A stretch of DNA of 28,266 nucleotides, from assembly GCA_002794735.1 (NCBI GenBank), contig NBAZ01000062.1, positions 1-28,266 of the forward strand, given 5' to 3'. The position numbers were made by a program, and so were the translations under genes. Below the pieces are notes generated by a model. That model was given only the letters and a program-made list of their open reading frames with translations, had not been told where the DNA came from and did not search any database. Positions within the stretch are counted from its first letter, which is position 1, and each line of letters opens with the position of its first letter. Below are positions 1 through 11,500 of the stretch, one piece after another. This DNA comes from Pyrrhoderma lamaoense (taxonomy: Eukaryota > Basidiomycota > Agaricomycetes > Hymenochaetales > Hymenochaetaceae).

Positions 1-15
1 TGATACACAGGATTG

Positions 16-1747
16 TTACAGCATAAGATGAGAATCCCAGATTTTGTTTGTGATGTATGCAAGTTGTGAATGGAATGTATATGGAGAGAATAAAAGAGAA
101 AAGAGGGATAGTGTGGGACTCCTACAATTGAAGTTGAAGGGGTGACGGAGTAGAGGTATGCCAAGTTTGGGGATCGTGCCTTTGACGAAGAGCTTCAAAA
201 GTTTCACATACCGAGTAATCGTGTCGTCTTTCTTTTCGTCGTCTGCTTCAAGACATTTGATCTCCATCAATGTACAGTCCGCCACATCCTGTAGACCACA
301 CGCAGACCAAAAACAACCCGTTCATGCTGTGCATTAAGAACCTCTTTGAGCGCTATGGTTTCATTGCCCGCAAAAGATAGTTAACGCGTTACTGCAACTT
401 TCTCTTCCTCTACGAGTTGCTTCTTGAGTTATTCGATTTCCGATACAGAAAAAGCAAGAGCCGCCTTGGCTTGAGTCAGAACATCTTGCGTAGCGCCTGG
501 GAGTTGATAATGTCCTGATCTCAAATTCAAGAGTCTCTTTGTGCTCTTTCTGAGGTCCTCGATATAAGATTTGTGAGCAGCGTTGTGTTTTTCAGTCATC
601 TGTTGAGAGTGTATTCGAAATGAATGAAGATCTTGAGCGTAAGCATCGCCCGCTCCGGTCTAAATAGTTATCAGAAAAGTCTGTACTTTCCTGAATCTGA
701 CCAACCCACCTTAGCTTCTTGCAGCGCTATTTGCAAAAGACGACCAGTTTCTCTTTAACAGTGTCAACCTTTTAAGCACAACTCCCTTATTGGCCGTACA
801 GAGGCTGTGAGCAATAAGATCTATCTCTTCAAGGAAAGACGAAATACATACCGCGAGTTCCTTGGCCAATCGATAATCTCAGTCAAGAGTTCTTCTGCTT
901 GAGATTCTTCATTTTCTTCATTTTCTTCATTTTCCAGTTTCCCTAGCGCCAGAAAATCGCCACGTCATGAGGGTGCGATAGCAGCCGCAAGTTCATCTCC
1001 TAGAACCTTCAAGCTTGCAGAAAGTATGTCTTTCTCGATCTCCGCCTGTTTTCTAGCATCTTGGGCATGTTATTCACCCTTATTCGCCTCAATCGCAGAA
1101 TGCTCTGATCCCGCTTTTGCTTCACCCAGCTGATGTTGCGCTTGACGTTCCACATCCTCAGCCTTCTCTGTGGTATCTTTGAGCTCGAGCCCAAGAATAG
1201 CAGCCTCTACATCAGACATCGTAGAAGCAAGCTCGCTGAGTTGCCTTGACAGTTCTTCAGCGAGGATAGCAGAGATATATAGCTCACGAATATTCACATA
1301 TACCTCCACCATTACGACCTTGTGTGCTACAACCAACGAGTCCATCTCCGCGCCAATGTTCAAGATCAGCTCGAGCTTTCACAAGGGCCTCATCAGAAGC
1401 AATACTGTTATACTGGTCCTCCAGACGTTCGGTTTTGGTGTAAGTTGAACTAAGAAAGCTTCGTCGACTCTGGCTGATGGTTGATATAATGTAAGTCGGT
1501 AGAGATGGAAGAGCAATAATCAGAACTTACACTATCAGAAACTGATGTTGCCTCCTCCACCCGATCCAGCATATGCATGTCCTCCAGGACCAGCAGTTGC
1601 GTTACCACCGGCACCACCAGTTCCACCTGCGGTAGTAACATAGACAAGCATGTGAGAGTGTATAAGGATGAGATATCAATAAGAGCTACCTTGGATGTTA
1701 CCAGTGTGAATATTCTTATTTCCAGTACCACATTGAGAAGAAGACAT
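16..1747 (-). pseudogene. Decayed gene for a Gly-rich, coiled-coil protein
   Basis: Seen: an ATG at 1747 opens a 58-nt exon (MSSSQCGTGNKNIHTGNIQ). A 63-nt intron (1627-1689, GTAGCT...CGCAG) joins it in phase to a Gly/Ala-rich exon with GGTGGAGG and GPGGHAYAGSGGGG. After a further likely intron come long Glu/Lys/Ala/Leu-rich stretches: ERLEDQYNSIASDEALVKAR, then ILAEELSRQLSELASTMSD, then AQDARKQAEIEKDILSAS, ending near ENEENEENEE. The coiled-coil frame is broken by a TAA near 1070 and a TGA near 967, and by frame changes near 1350 and 1540. Coiled-coil character continues at 370-650 (AQDLHSFRIHSQQMTEKHN) and to about 160 (EADDEKKDDTITRYVKLL). Inferred: a multi-exon coiled-coil protein gene that no longer encodes a full product. 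I do not recognise the family and both exact ends are uncertain. Assembly indels could explain some frame changes but not the in-frame stops. Confidence 0.55.
908..934. repeat. Three perfect copies of a 9-bp repeat (TTCATTTTC)
   Basis: Three head-to-tail copies of TTCATTTTC lie inside the decayed coiled-coil gene. On the minus strand they encode the repeat ENE-ENE-ENE, so this is an in-frame minisatellite in an acidic segment. Confidence 0.85.
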
Positions 1748-3112
1748 TGTGTAGATGATGTAGATCTTCAAAAGTATTTCAGACCGAGATTATTGAAGTT
1801 GTTGAACTTTCTCAGTTTCGCTCTCGATATTTTATACTCTGTGGATGTTCGAGTCGGGGTATTCCCCTGGATCACACCACATTAATCCCTCCGATAAGCC
1901 TACAAAATGGCGGAAAAATGTATAGGAGGAAGATTGAAGATTCATGCTACCAGTAGAACTTCTTAGACGTTGTCTTCCAAGTCATAAAAACGTGTATGGC
2001 TCCGAGGAAGGGAAGAGATTTGTTGATAAACATGACCAAACTATAGAGAAACGGTAGAGACATAAATAGTAACTCGAAAGGAATGAATGAAAGAGCTGAA
2101 GTATCGTCGGATCTCGTATAGGCGGGGTATGCCTAGTCAGGCATTTGTAGATACAATGTACACATGCACATTGAAGCGAGAGTGTAGTAGTATTGGAGGT
2201 GAGCCGATTGGTCGGGCTACGATAAAGTACGAAATCGGAACATACAAATATTTTTTTTTTTTTCAAAAGTTGCTGCGCCAAAGTACGAGATCGGTATTGC
2301 TAAAGATTGAGGGTAACTTTTTCAAGCTGAAATAAGCCAATATACCAATAATCAAGGAAAACAAGAATGATATCTAGTAGGAATTCACACTGATTTTATT
2401 TAGTCCATCATTGCAATGAGAGCTTCCCTGCCTGTTAAAGTTTGGGGTGATCACGAAGGTAAACCCGTTTCAAGACGGGCTTGGAGAATAGCTTTTGAAG
2501 GCTAACAGTGTCTGATCATTCTATTTAAACTGTGCCTGTACTATTCTGTTTAAATTGAGAGATGCCGTTATCGGAATTCGAATTCATAGCATGAAGGAGA
2601 CCCTATAGCGAGGAATAGGTTTTACCCAAGAGTAACTACGCTTTTCTTCTTATCTTCTGAATGAGAGGTGCAATCGTTAGCTCTCATAAAACTAGACGAC
2701 ATGTCTGAAAAAGTGATTTGTTATCGATATAAGCACATACAAATACGGGGTGCTAAAGAACAGAACCCAATCGCAAAACGTGGATGTTGGAATGCTTGAT
2801 GTACAATTGAGGCCTCACATGCTACTCTTAGAAGCTGTGAGTTCATCTTACTAGTCCAAAATTGTAATTTACAAACATGTTGATGATTAGACAGACATAT
2901 GCGAGACACAGTAGTGAAAATGTATGAATATTGATAATTCAGCATCCGACTTTACAAAGGGAAATAAAGGATAGATAAAGACACTCGAAGAAACAAGGAA
3001 GAAAAACAGAGCAGAGTGAAAACACAATAAGGATGACGAGTGTACATACAAGTGCATGAATGGATGGTTAACAGCGCATTTTGGGTCAGATCATCCACTG
3101 TGCTTCTCCTAT
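1748..3112. other. Intergenic, no gene recognised
   Basis: Open frames here are short and show no domain or spliceable continuation. The stretch holds a 12-bp palindrome GAATTCGAATTC near 2575, a small CCCGT/ACGGG hairpin near 2465, and an imperfect 15-bp direct repeat (ATTCTATTTAAACTG near 2519, ATTCTGTTTAAATTG near 2545). None of these has an evident role. Confidence 0.5.
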
Positions 3113-4110
3113 TTACTTCTTGATTGTCCCAATAGCAACATCAGGTGCATATCGAGGAATCACCTTGGGATATTGAAGCATGTTGAATGCCTCTGTTGAA
3201 TCCCGACCAGCATACAGTAAGATGGCCTTCTCTTCCCCAGGATGATCTGGTAAGAACTTTGTTACGTTTAACACTTGGTCATCGACAATAACCCAACAGT
3301 CGACCTTGGTCTTATGTGCTGCAACATCAGATACAAAGTATTATCCACCCTTTGACTTCTTGTCTTCAACAGCTTCTTCTTCTCCTACGTTGTTGCAGGA
3401 GTTGATGAGGATGAAGCTGCTGGTACGGGCGCAGGAGATGGAGTTGCGCTAGACGTAGATTCACTTGTGGGTTCAAATAACAGTGCAAGTGAGAATGGCT
3501 TTCTTAGTTTCTAGTCCAAAAATGAAAGAGATAAACCTTGTCTTGTTCAGGCCTGATCGTGACTGTAGTCGACAAAGACGTACCAAGGTGTCCTACGACA
3601 GCACCCTTCCCTTTCCTTATCCGACACACTTACAGAGATTCGTGTCAAGTAAGCTGCTGCACTATCACCAGTTACACTTCCAAAGCCAACACAGCCAGGA
3701 AGAGAGCTACCACCAAGACGGTTCACTCCGAGTACACAACAAGCAACTTATTCAATTGCAAGCAGTCCGCCAATTGGAGCATGAATGTCACCACGTAGGA
3801 CACAAGATTCCGAATCAATCTCAAGCCCCCCCCCCTCCTATTCAGTGTAGTGAGGAATGGGTGTCATGATAGAAACAAGGAAGATATCATCCATCTTGAA
3901 ATCGGCATGATGGAAGAGGTTCTTTCCGAATGGATCCGTGATTGCCTTCGCACCTACAGGATAGTTTACAACGTCTTATCAAGGGCTAAACCAGGAATGG
4001 AGATCTCTTTTTCAGGAGCTGCATCAAATAAAGCGTTTTATGAGTCTACGACAAACGTTAGACTTGCAGTGTTGTACTCGATTTCCTTGGGCGGACTTTC
4101 GGTGAGCACG
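3113..4110 (-). pseudogene. Fumarate reductase (FRD/OSM1-type) with C-terminal cytochrome b5 domain, broken 3' part
   Basis: Known family: fungal soluble fumarate reductases are FAD proteins that reduce fumarate to succinate, and several carry a C-terminal cytochrome b5 domain. Seen, in order on the minus strand: ITDPFGKNLFHHADF, then TPIPHYTEGGL, then the FAD-domain signature RLGGSSLPGCVGFG followed by TGDSAAAYL. A Ser/Ala/Pro-rich linker (ATPSPAPVPAASSSS) comes next, then a b5 domain with DCWVIVDDQVLNVTKFLPDH, AILLYAGRDSTEAFNML and the end KVIPRYAPDVAIGTIKK before TAA (3113-3115). These pieces lie in different frames and are interrupted by stops (for example after GGLLAIE near 3750, and two near 4000). 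The heme-ligand motif reads HPGE instead of the usual HPGG. The N-terminal two thirds, with the dinucleotide-binding start, is absent upstream. Inferred: a truncated, non-functional remnant. Confidence 0.75.
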
Positions 4111-4401
4111 TGACGAATCAAGTACTAGAGGTCGAGGGGAGGAATTACTAGTACGCTCGAAATACTTGATACAACATTAATAAGACCGTATTTATGAGAT
4201 CATCAAGTAAAGGAAAAATCTACTTCTTATTCTATACTTTCTCCAGTCTGAAATTATACTTAACTAACGTATGGATAACGCGGAAACATACTTAAGTCAT
4301 ATACAAGAAGTGAACAGATACCCATTTATATGCGTTTCTTGATATAAGGGTCCTTGCGAGGAGTTCAATATATGATCTTTAGACTTTAGCAGTCTCCTTT
4401 A

Positions 4402-5300
4402 TCAGTTGTAAGCATCAGTATGTTTTGAAGTTATCTGGAAAATGCTATCAAAGCTTAACAAGGCACGGAAAAAGTTACAAGTGCTCAAAGTAGCTCTAAT
4501 ACGACTGTAAGTACTAATAAAATAAGAAAAACCCTACATCTAAAACTAATTGAACCTCTAATTTTATTTGGTAGACCTGGAGAAGCCCCATTTGACCAAA
4601 TTTTAATATCATTATGAGATGGTATACCATAATTTAGGCTGGTGGCTAAAGTAGTAAATCGTGTATTAATAGTGATAAGTTAGTTGAAAACATTTGCGAA
4701 GCAAAGTATGATATAAAGATAGATTGTGTAACTTACTTGTTTCTTTAGTAAATCTGACCCCTTCTGTATACTGAAAATTAATAATATCAACTTGATGTTC
4801 ATCATGCATCGATCTTCGGCAACATGTGAATGGCTATAGTACTATCAGAAGTGGAAAGAATACACTATTAGAAACCTACTCTGCTAAGTATCTTGCACAT
4901 AATGGTCTATACAGATGTATATAAGTGCATTTTTTCTTGATATAAAGTAAAGATGAACATACTGATAATTCACTACCATGAGTTTTAGCTACAAATGTTC
5001 GAGTTATAAACAAATGCGAAAAATATCTGGCAATCTTACACCTTTTTATATGAGTTAAAATCTCATCGTCATGGTGAATAATATATAGCTAACATGAATA
5101 TAGATCAAGGGAGCCAATGATCGTTGATGTGTTGATTATATCAAGTCTTTCAATTTCAAGCATAATTTGCCCATATATAGCATAAAACATGCTATATGAG
5201 CTGAAAGTTCCCTGTATCATGATTAATCTGTCAACAAACTGTTTGCATGATAGATATCACTCTTGACCCGTGATACACTAGGCCAAGAACAAAGATTATA
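4402..5300 (-). CDS. Possible multi-exon gene or pseudogene of unknown family
   Basis: I do not recognise the product. Seen: on the minus strand an exon at 4737-4770 (acceptor TTTTCAG, donor GTAAGT) joins in frame across a 91-nt intron to an exon starting at 4645. The joined product contains VRFTKETTTSLNYGIPSH followed by NDIKIWSNGASPG. A last exon may start at 4504 after TTACAG and reads RIRATLSTCNFFRALLSF to a TGA at 4402-4404, but I found no phase-compatible donor for it. Further upstream, about 5095-5190, there is an exon-like stretch with YGQIMLEIERLDIINTSTI and donor GTTAGC, and near 5290 an open piece with ESDIIFVLGLVYHGS. The pieces look like coding sequence with short introns, but I could not build a continuous model. 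It may be another decayed gene. Its 5' end is unknown. Confidence 0.3.
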
Positions 5301-5608
5301 TCACTTTCATTAGCAACTAGGCATGATGAAGTCCTTACTTACTGTACGAAATAGACACATTATACATTTGTAATATGAAATTCACCTGGGTCACTTTCAA
5401 ATATCTATCAAGATTGGATATCTTACATGTATACAAACAGTCATCACATCATTTTATCACGTAGTCAATGAGGTGCAGAGCATCTGATGATACGCTCATT
5501 TGAAACTACATCAGAGCCAATAACATGCTGACTGTTGTCTCGATGTTTATTTATTAAGAGAGCTAGTCAGAGCTAGGACATGGTATATCCGATTCTTCTA
5601 CTCTAAGA

Positions 5609-7211
5609 ATGCCAAATTCCCAGAATTCTCCTTTTATCTTTCAAAAAGGTTCAATACCACAAGCTACTCAAGACTTATACACTCAAGTGGGCGGACAGAT
5701 TGCAATCGCAACACTTCTTGCATATGATTTGTGTGAGTTTTTGTCCTTTTCAGCATACGTGTACATATGTATGAACTCTTCTAGGCCTCACTTTTGATAA
5801 AGAAGTTTGCTTATCTTTTTTACATATCATGCATGCTACTCACATACACTCTCAGCTCACATATTTCTGGGTACGTCTATTGAAAAGAGGTTGTACCAAC
5901 AAGCTATTATGAATTTTATCGTTTACTGCCAGGTTTTACCCTTCAGCTCTGTCAAAACTATCTTCTTTCTTGTGAGCTCTCTCTATGTCTCTCTTTGCGC
6001 AGAGAAGATAGCTTGGACTAAAAGAATAGGTATATCGCAATTGGAGCGGCTTTTGGATTGGTTTATTGTGCGTCTAGTAACATTGCTTAAAAAGTATGTT
6101 GATAATAATGTTGATAAGATAACGCGTTACATGCACATGAGAATATGTAAGAGCTTTCGAGCTGTGCTCCTTGATATTACTTCTCGTTTGTTTTACGTGA
6201 ACACTTCCATCTATAACAGCTGTAAGTGGGACATGTAGGAAGCATCCTGAAACTAGTTTTCTAACTTTGTTTCTAGGTCTATCTAGTGAATGGATACGCT
6301 ATATTTCTGGTACCTTACAATCTCATTCTAAGTCAGCTATGTTTATCAACGTCTTCTTGATATAGGAATTATAACCACAATGCTGGTAGACTGTAAGTTG
6401 ATTTACAGCTACAAGTAATAGTCTCATCTATAATAAAATTATAGACATCCTGATGTTGCGCGTGATCGTCTTCTATCAAAGTACAAGAGGTCTGAATATA
6501 TATGGATCAACCTAAATAACGCACTTAGCTGTAGTTTAGAATCTAAAGCACTTGCTTGGTGCTTAAGAGTTGCGTATGTATTACAAGGGGCCGTGCGATT
6601 ATACTTAATAGTGAAATCGATCTTGTATGAAGAAGGCAAGTTGGTCATAACGATATTATAAAATAAGGGTCCGAGGGCTAATCCATGTACAGTCATTGTC
6701 AGCAACCTCGATGTATTTGCGATCGCTGCTGAATGCGGATTTCTGAGAAACATGCCACAGCTATGGATAACTATCTATTGGTAAGTGAGAGAGAAATGAT
6801 CTTACATAAATTAATACTTATTTTAAGTACAGGGTGCTTCCACTCTGTTTTGAGCTCGTATTATTAATTGTGATTCTGGTCAAAGCATACAAACATCTGA
6901 GAGCCATGCATAAACGTAAATACAGTATTGCTCGGCTTTTAGTCAAAGACCAGGTACTTTACTTCATCCTGTAGGCACTTTTCGTCCTCTCCATAACATG
7001 TCCCGATGTTTTATCAAGCCTGATACTTAGGGTAGTCCTGTCAAGTGGCGTACAGATATTTGCTACTCTTCCAGGAATAGGAGGTCATACGGAGCCATTT
7101 GTTTTTGGAGAAATCGGCAGTCCCCTTATTCTCAGTATGATAGGTAGCCGACTTTTATTTCATCTTAAGGAGCAGAGAACATGGGAAAGTCATAGTTCTA
7201 CGAGTATCTGA
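5609..7211 (+). pseudogene. DUF6533-like multi-pass membrane protein, probably inactivated
   Basis: Seen: ATG at 5609, exon to 5732 ending AIATLLAYDL, then a 52-nt intron to 5785 restoring CLTFDKE, matching the family's opening motif (YDxxLTFDKEV). Further introns at 5805-5855, 5972-6029 (tentative), 6310-6365, 6393-6444 and 6781-6832 are 51 to 58 nt with good sites. Joined exons give WIRYISGIITTMLVDYILML then RVIVFYQ, later AAECGFLRNMPQLWITIYW, then LPLCFELVLLIVILVKAY, SIARLLVKDQVLYFIL, and near the end SMIGSRLLFHLKEQ before TGA (7209-7211). The known DUF6533 architecture of about seven helices and a basic C-terminal tail fits. Lesions: TGA near 5912, a one-base frame change near 6477, TAA at 6659-6661 and TAG at 6972-6974. 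The function of this family is not established. Sequence errors could account for the frame change but hardly for three stops. Confidence 0.65.
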
Positions 7212-8555
7212 TATTTGTTCAATAGTTGAGTATGCATTGGTCTAGCTTCGTGCTACATGTCAGGATGTAGTATAATGATTAGATGAGGGCATAGCCCCAA
7301 TCACTTCTCGTTCTTTTGAGTTTTATGAGTAGCTCACAAAATCACATCTTATCTGATGACTCATTTCCGCCAGTAGACTTTGCATATATTTGTCTCTTAG
7401 AGATTATTTTAGTGCCTAATAAATGTGGCATACATCTTGACTATATGTTGTAGGATACAGCATATCTTTTTTGGCGTGAGTCTAGACTGATTATGATATC
7501 TACATTCGACTTATTACATGGCCTGACTACGTTCATAACTAAAAGTATTGCTTTAGATCTTTAAATTACATACATTTTTTAAATTAGATCATATATCACA
7601 GTGTGTCTCCCATTACTTAGGCAGCTATGAAGTTAGATATATCTTCTGGTTTGTGTATTGATATAACCTAGGCCTCCAAGCTGATACAGTACACCGACTC
7701 TGACTATATTTGTTATGTCAGTATGAGTAAAGTTACTTAGTTTTGTTATATAGATTTTTGCAGTATTTGAATGGTATAAACATAAAACTAACTCTGACTT
7801 TCATCGATGTACCCTTCAGTACTTTGATCTGCCGCTTTAACTTTAAGACAATGATACCAAGAGTACTTTAGTAGCAATCACATATATACGACTGAGCTCT
7901 TCTCGGAAGTTAGCGTTCAAGATATATAGTTCCTGTACTTGGATCATGTTATGAAACCTACTGTTGAACTTCATAATCACAAAAAGATGCTTATGCTCTA
8001 AAATCTCTTACACGACCATCTTATGCAATGTCAACACTATCCAGATAGAAATATATTCCAATATAGGAGTGTATATATACACAAGACCATCAACCAAGTT
8101 TACAACATGATAATCGATAAAAGAGCCTTCCCTCTACTGTGTTATACGTTTATCTATATGCACGTGGATACATAACCACTTATAAGCATGAAATTCGTTG
8201 ATTACTTTATTGATCCATCGAGAATTTTGATACAATCCAAAAGATAGAGTAAGTGAAAGTCGATATAAAACCAAAGGGAAAAAGGGATTGAGATTGAGAC
8301 AATGATACATCAAAACACAGCACAGGTCGACGATTGGATGATTGAGATGATGATATAGTAAAAATATATTGAGGAGAAAGAAGCAGAGACATAGAAGGGT
8401 AAAGATATTTTGAAGATAGTGTATGAAGAAATGTGGAGCTTATATACGTTATGCAGTGAACCAGTAGAGGTAGATAGACGACAATTTGAAAATAGACAAG
8501 GGAGAGATGAGAAGAAAAAGAGATATAAATCGTCTTTTACGATACATATAACAAC
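7212..8555. other. AT-rich intergenic DNA, includes 3' region of the regulator gene
   Basis: No supported gene. The longest notable minus frame near 7840-7975 is about 45 codons and has no recognisable motif. The last few hundred bases up to 8555 lie just downstream of the regulator's stop codon and presumably contain its 3' UTR and polyadenylation site, which I cannot place. Confidence 0.45.
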
Positions 8556-11500
8556 CTAGCTATGTAGAGGCATCTGCTGAGGAATGGGCCCATTATTCAA
8601 TCCCAACATATTGTTGTGAGGATTAAATGGAGGAGCTCCAGCAGTGTCTGGCCATATGAAACTATATATAGTAGCAGGAACGTTTATTAGATTTCTCCTT
8701 ACTTCTAATGGAAAAAAAGGTCAAAGCAGACTCACCCAGGCATCATCATGTCATTCCAAAATGCTGGGTTCTTTATCGCGTGCATCGTCGCCAGCATCTC
8801 TTCGTCTTGCATTGCACCATACCCACCGGGTCCAAATCCAAGGCTCAATCCAAACTGCACACCTTCAGGGCTAGTTAACTCAAGAGGACCAGTCCCGATA
8901 GCGTATGTTGCCTCAGCCTCATACACGGGCGTATCCATAGGTGTTGTTGTACTTGTTATTGATAGCGGACTTGCCAATTGGCCTTGATGTACCAAATCGG
9001 GAACTCCAGTCATGACGCTTCCAGGACCGAGTGGACGTTGTGACGTCATCCCTCCATGGGGAGAAGCAGATCCTCCCTGCGTTCCTGTATTAATGTGGAA
9101 TACACCTTGCGTTGGACCACCTCCAAGACCCATTGAACCAGAACCCCCTGCGCCACTAGAGTCTTGTACTTGGCTTTCATGGGGTCGACCAGGGTGCAGT
9201 CTACCACTTGAAGATCCACCAGGTTGGTGCTTCGCGAGAAGGCCTGCTAGGAAGCGAGCATACAACTTCGGAGTATGTCTATCGTCGATAGATACCTCAT
9301 TTGAGGCAAGGACTTGAATCAGTTTCCCAATGAGAGTGTAAATTTGGTTCGTCTGCTCTCTAGAGACAAAGGTGCAGAATTCGGGACGAAGTAACTGCAT
9401 GTATCTTTATAGTTTGTTCAAGATAACGAAGAAAAAATTAGCTTACCTTCAACAGGAAAGCAGATGCGAAAGATGCGAAGACAAAGTGTCCATCAGGTGC
9501 ATAACGGAAGTAACCGCTAGGTGCAAGTGTTTCGATAACACATTTAATCACGTTCGATGCAGCGTCCATGCATTTACTAAAGAATATCTCGTCACCAGAT
9601 TGGAAACCTCGTCGGAATGCTTGCTGGAATCCAAAAGAATACATCACAAGACGGGAGTAGTTTGTCAGGCTATATTGTGATTAGGAGGTAAGTTTGGCAT
9701 AAAATAAGAAGGGAAAGTGCCTACAAGGGCAGTAACGTGCAACGGAACTTGCATGCATTATCTATATACAGCATTCAAGGTGAGTTATTAAGTTACTTGC
9801 TCGATTTGAAGCGTGCTCACCATTCGGGTCAGAGTCGTCTTTAAACTTCTGCGTCCATTCCCTAAAGTACTCCTCAAGTATTTCATCATGCCTAAGCGTC
9901 ACTGCTTTCAAGTCCAAAGACTGGTTGAGACCACTCGGTGTATCCTTATCCGAAAATATCTCTTCATGGAACTTGGCTACAATCCTCAATAGCGAGCTGT
10001 ACGCACACAGATGGATATCATACGGATGGTTGTATATTGAACGTTTATACCAATCCTTCGAATTCCGTATAATACTGATTTGTTTGCTGGGTCAGATTCA
10101 TTCAGTCAATTCAAAGAAATAGGAAGAAGAAGGAATATGAGATCATTTGTAGATGCTAGAAGAATCAAGCATCTACAAATTGTGCAGAAACTTACAAATC
10201 TTCTTTAATTGTAGAGGGTTTCCCAAATTGCGTAGCTGTTGATCGGTCTAAATTGAAACAAATCATCCACACTCGAGTCCTGTTCAAAATCTCTCGCTCA
10301 TGGAGTTCGTTAGTCGGTTTCGTCGCACTCGCCTGGAACAGATTCAGGTCCGTAGCAAGTCTGATCGCGAGACCGATATACAACCAACTCCGGTCCTCTT
10401 CCCATCTTCGCGCTGGGACTGCGTACACAGCCATGAGGATATATGCCTGGCACAGCTCTACAGATTTCCAGCCGTCAATGAGCGCCGTTGCAGCAGCATG
10501 CTTAGCAAAGTGCATAGCTATCGCATATATCTCCGCCTTCTCACGATAGTAGCGTGAAGAGATGGCGCAGATAACAGTGAACAAGAACGGACAACGAGTG
10601 AATGTCGACGCAGGGGTATGAAGCTCAGGGTCTAATAGAGATAGAAATGGGTTGACTTTCTCGTAAAAGCTAGTAAGAAGTTGAAATAAGTATTGAGAAA
10701 GAAACAAGATAGAAAAGGCAAGGACTAACATTTCAAACAACTTTTCTACATCTTCTGCGTTGACAAGACCATGTACGAGGATCTCTGGAGGACTATGTCT
10801 TTCAATTAGCATCTTCCTAACCTGCAAGTCTGTAGCAGGCCCGGGCATGAAGTAGGTCTCGTTTGCAACACCAACATTGTTGTCATCATCTCCTTCACTT
10901 TCGAGATCTTTGGTGCTTCCTCTTGCACTTCCACCCGGACTATGTGTGCTTCCTGTTCTGGACCGGTCTTGTTGGCCACGACCTGAGCGGCGGTTTGAGA
11001 TCGACAGGTTTGCAAGTAACCCAATAGGTACGCTATCGTCCAAAAGTGAATCATTTTGTTTCAATGTCTCGCTGACAATCTCAGTCTTAACGATAGGTGT
11101 CTCTGAACCATCTACGCCCAAAAAGTCTGTATCCCCTTCAGCTGCTCGATCAGCCACCGCAAGTACATCGATAGCTCCTTCTTCACCATCAATCTCACTA
11201 TCACTATCGTCTGCACCTCCGTCCCCACCAGCGCGTCTCCGAGATTGGCGCTCGAGTTCACGGGCCACCTTCGGTCCTGAACCTGCTCCGGGCTGTGTAT
11301 TAGCACTTTGTTGAAGGCGCTCAAGCCACTGGATGACGTTGCGCGATCCGTGCACGTCAGATGGTGATGAAGCCATTCTGTATGCTTGGATTGAGAGTGG
11401 CGTAGCCATGTAAGGGTTATGTAACTGCCCAAAGAATAACAAAGAGCAAGCCGCAAGTTAGCTTATTCTGGATATTTTACTCCTCGAAAAAGAGGATCGC

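Noticed and set aside
1842..1875. GTTCGAGTC followed by a GGGGT...ACCCC-like pairing, reminiscent of a tRNA T arm
   Set aside because: No D arm, anticodon arm or acceptor stem could be assembled around it.
5807..6238. 143-codon plus-strand frame read as one exon
   Set aside because: It runs through introns of the DUF6533-like gene. The family motifs appear only when the short introns are removed and other frames are used.
9012..9317. 101-codon plus-strand frame
   Set aside because: It is antisense to the regulator's Gly/Pro-rich C-terminal exon, has no motif, and is explained by base composition.
10877..11314. 145-codon plus-strand frame with Ser/Pro-rich product
   Set aside because: It lies exactly opposite the acidic/basic linker exon of the regulator, whose minus frame is conserved and splices correctly. 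The Ser/Pro richness is a shadow of the other strand.
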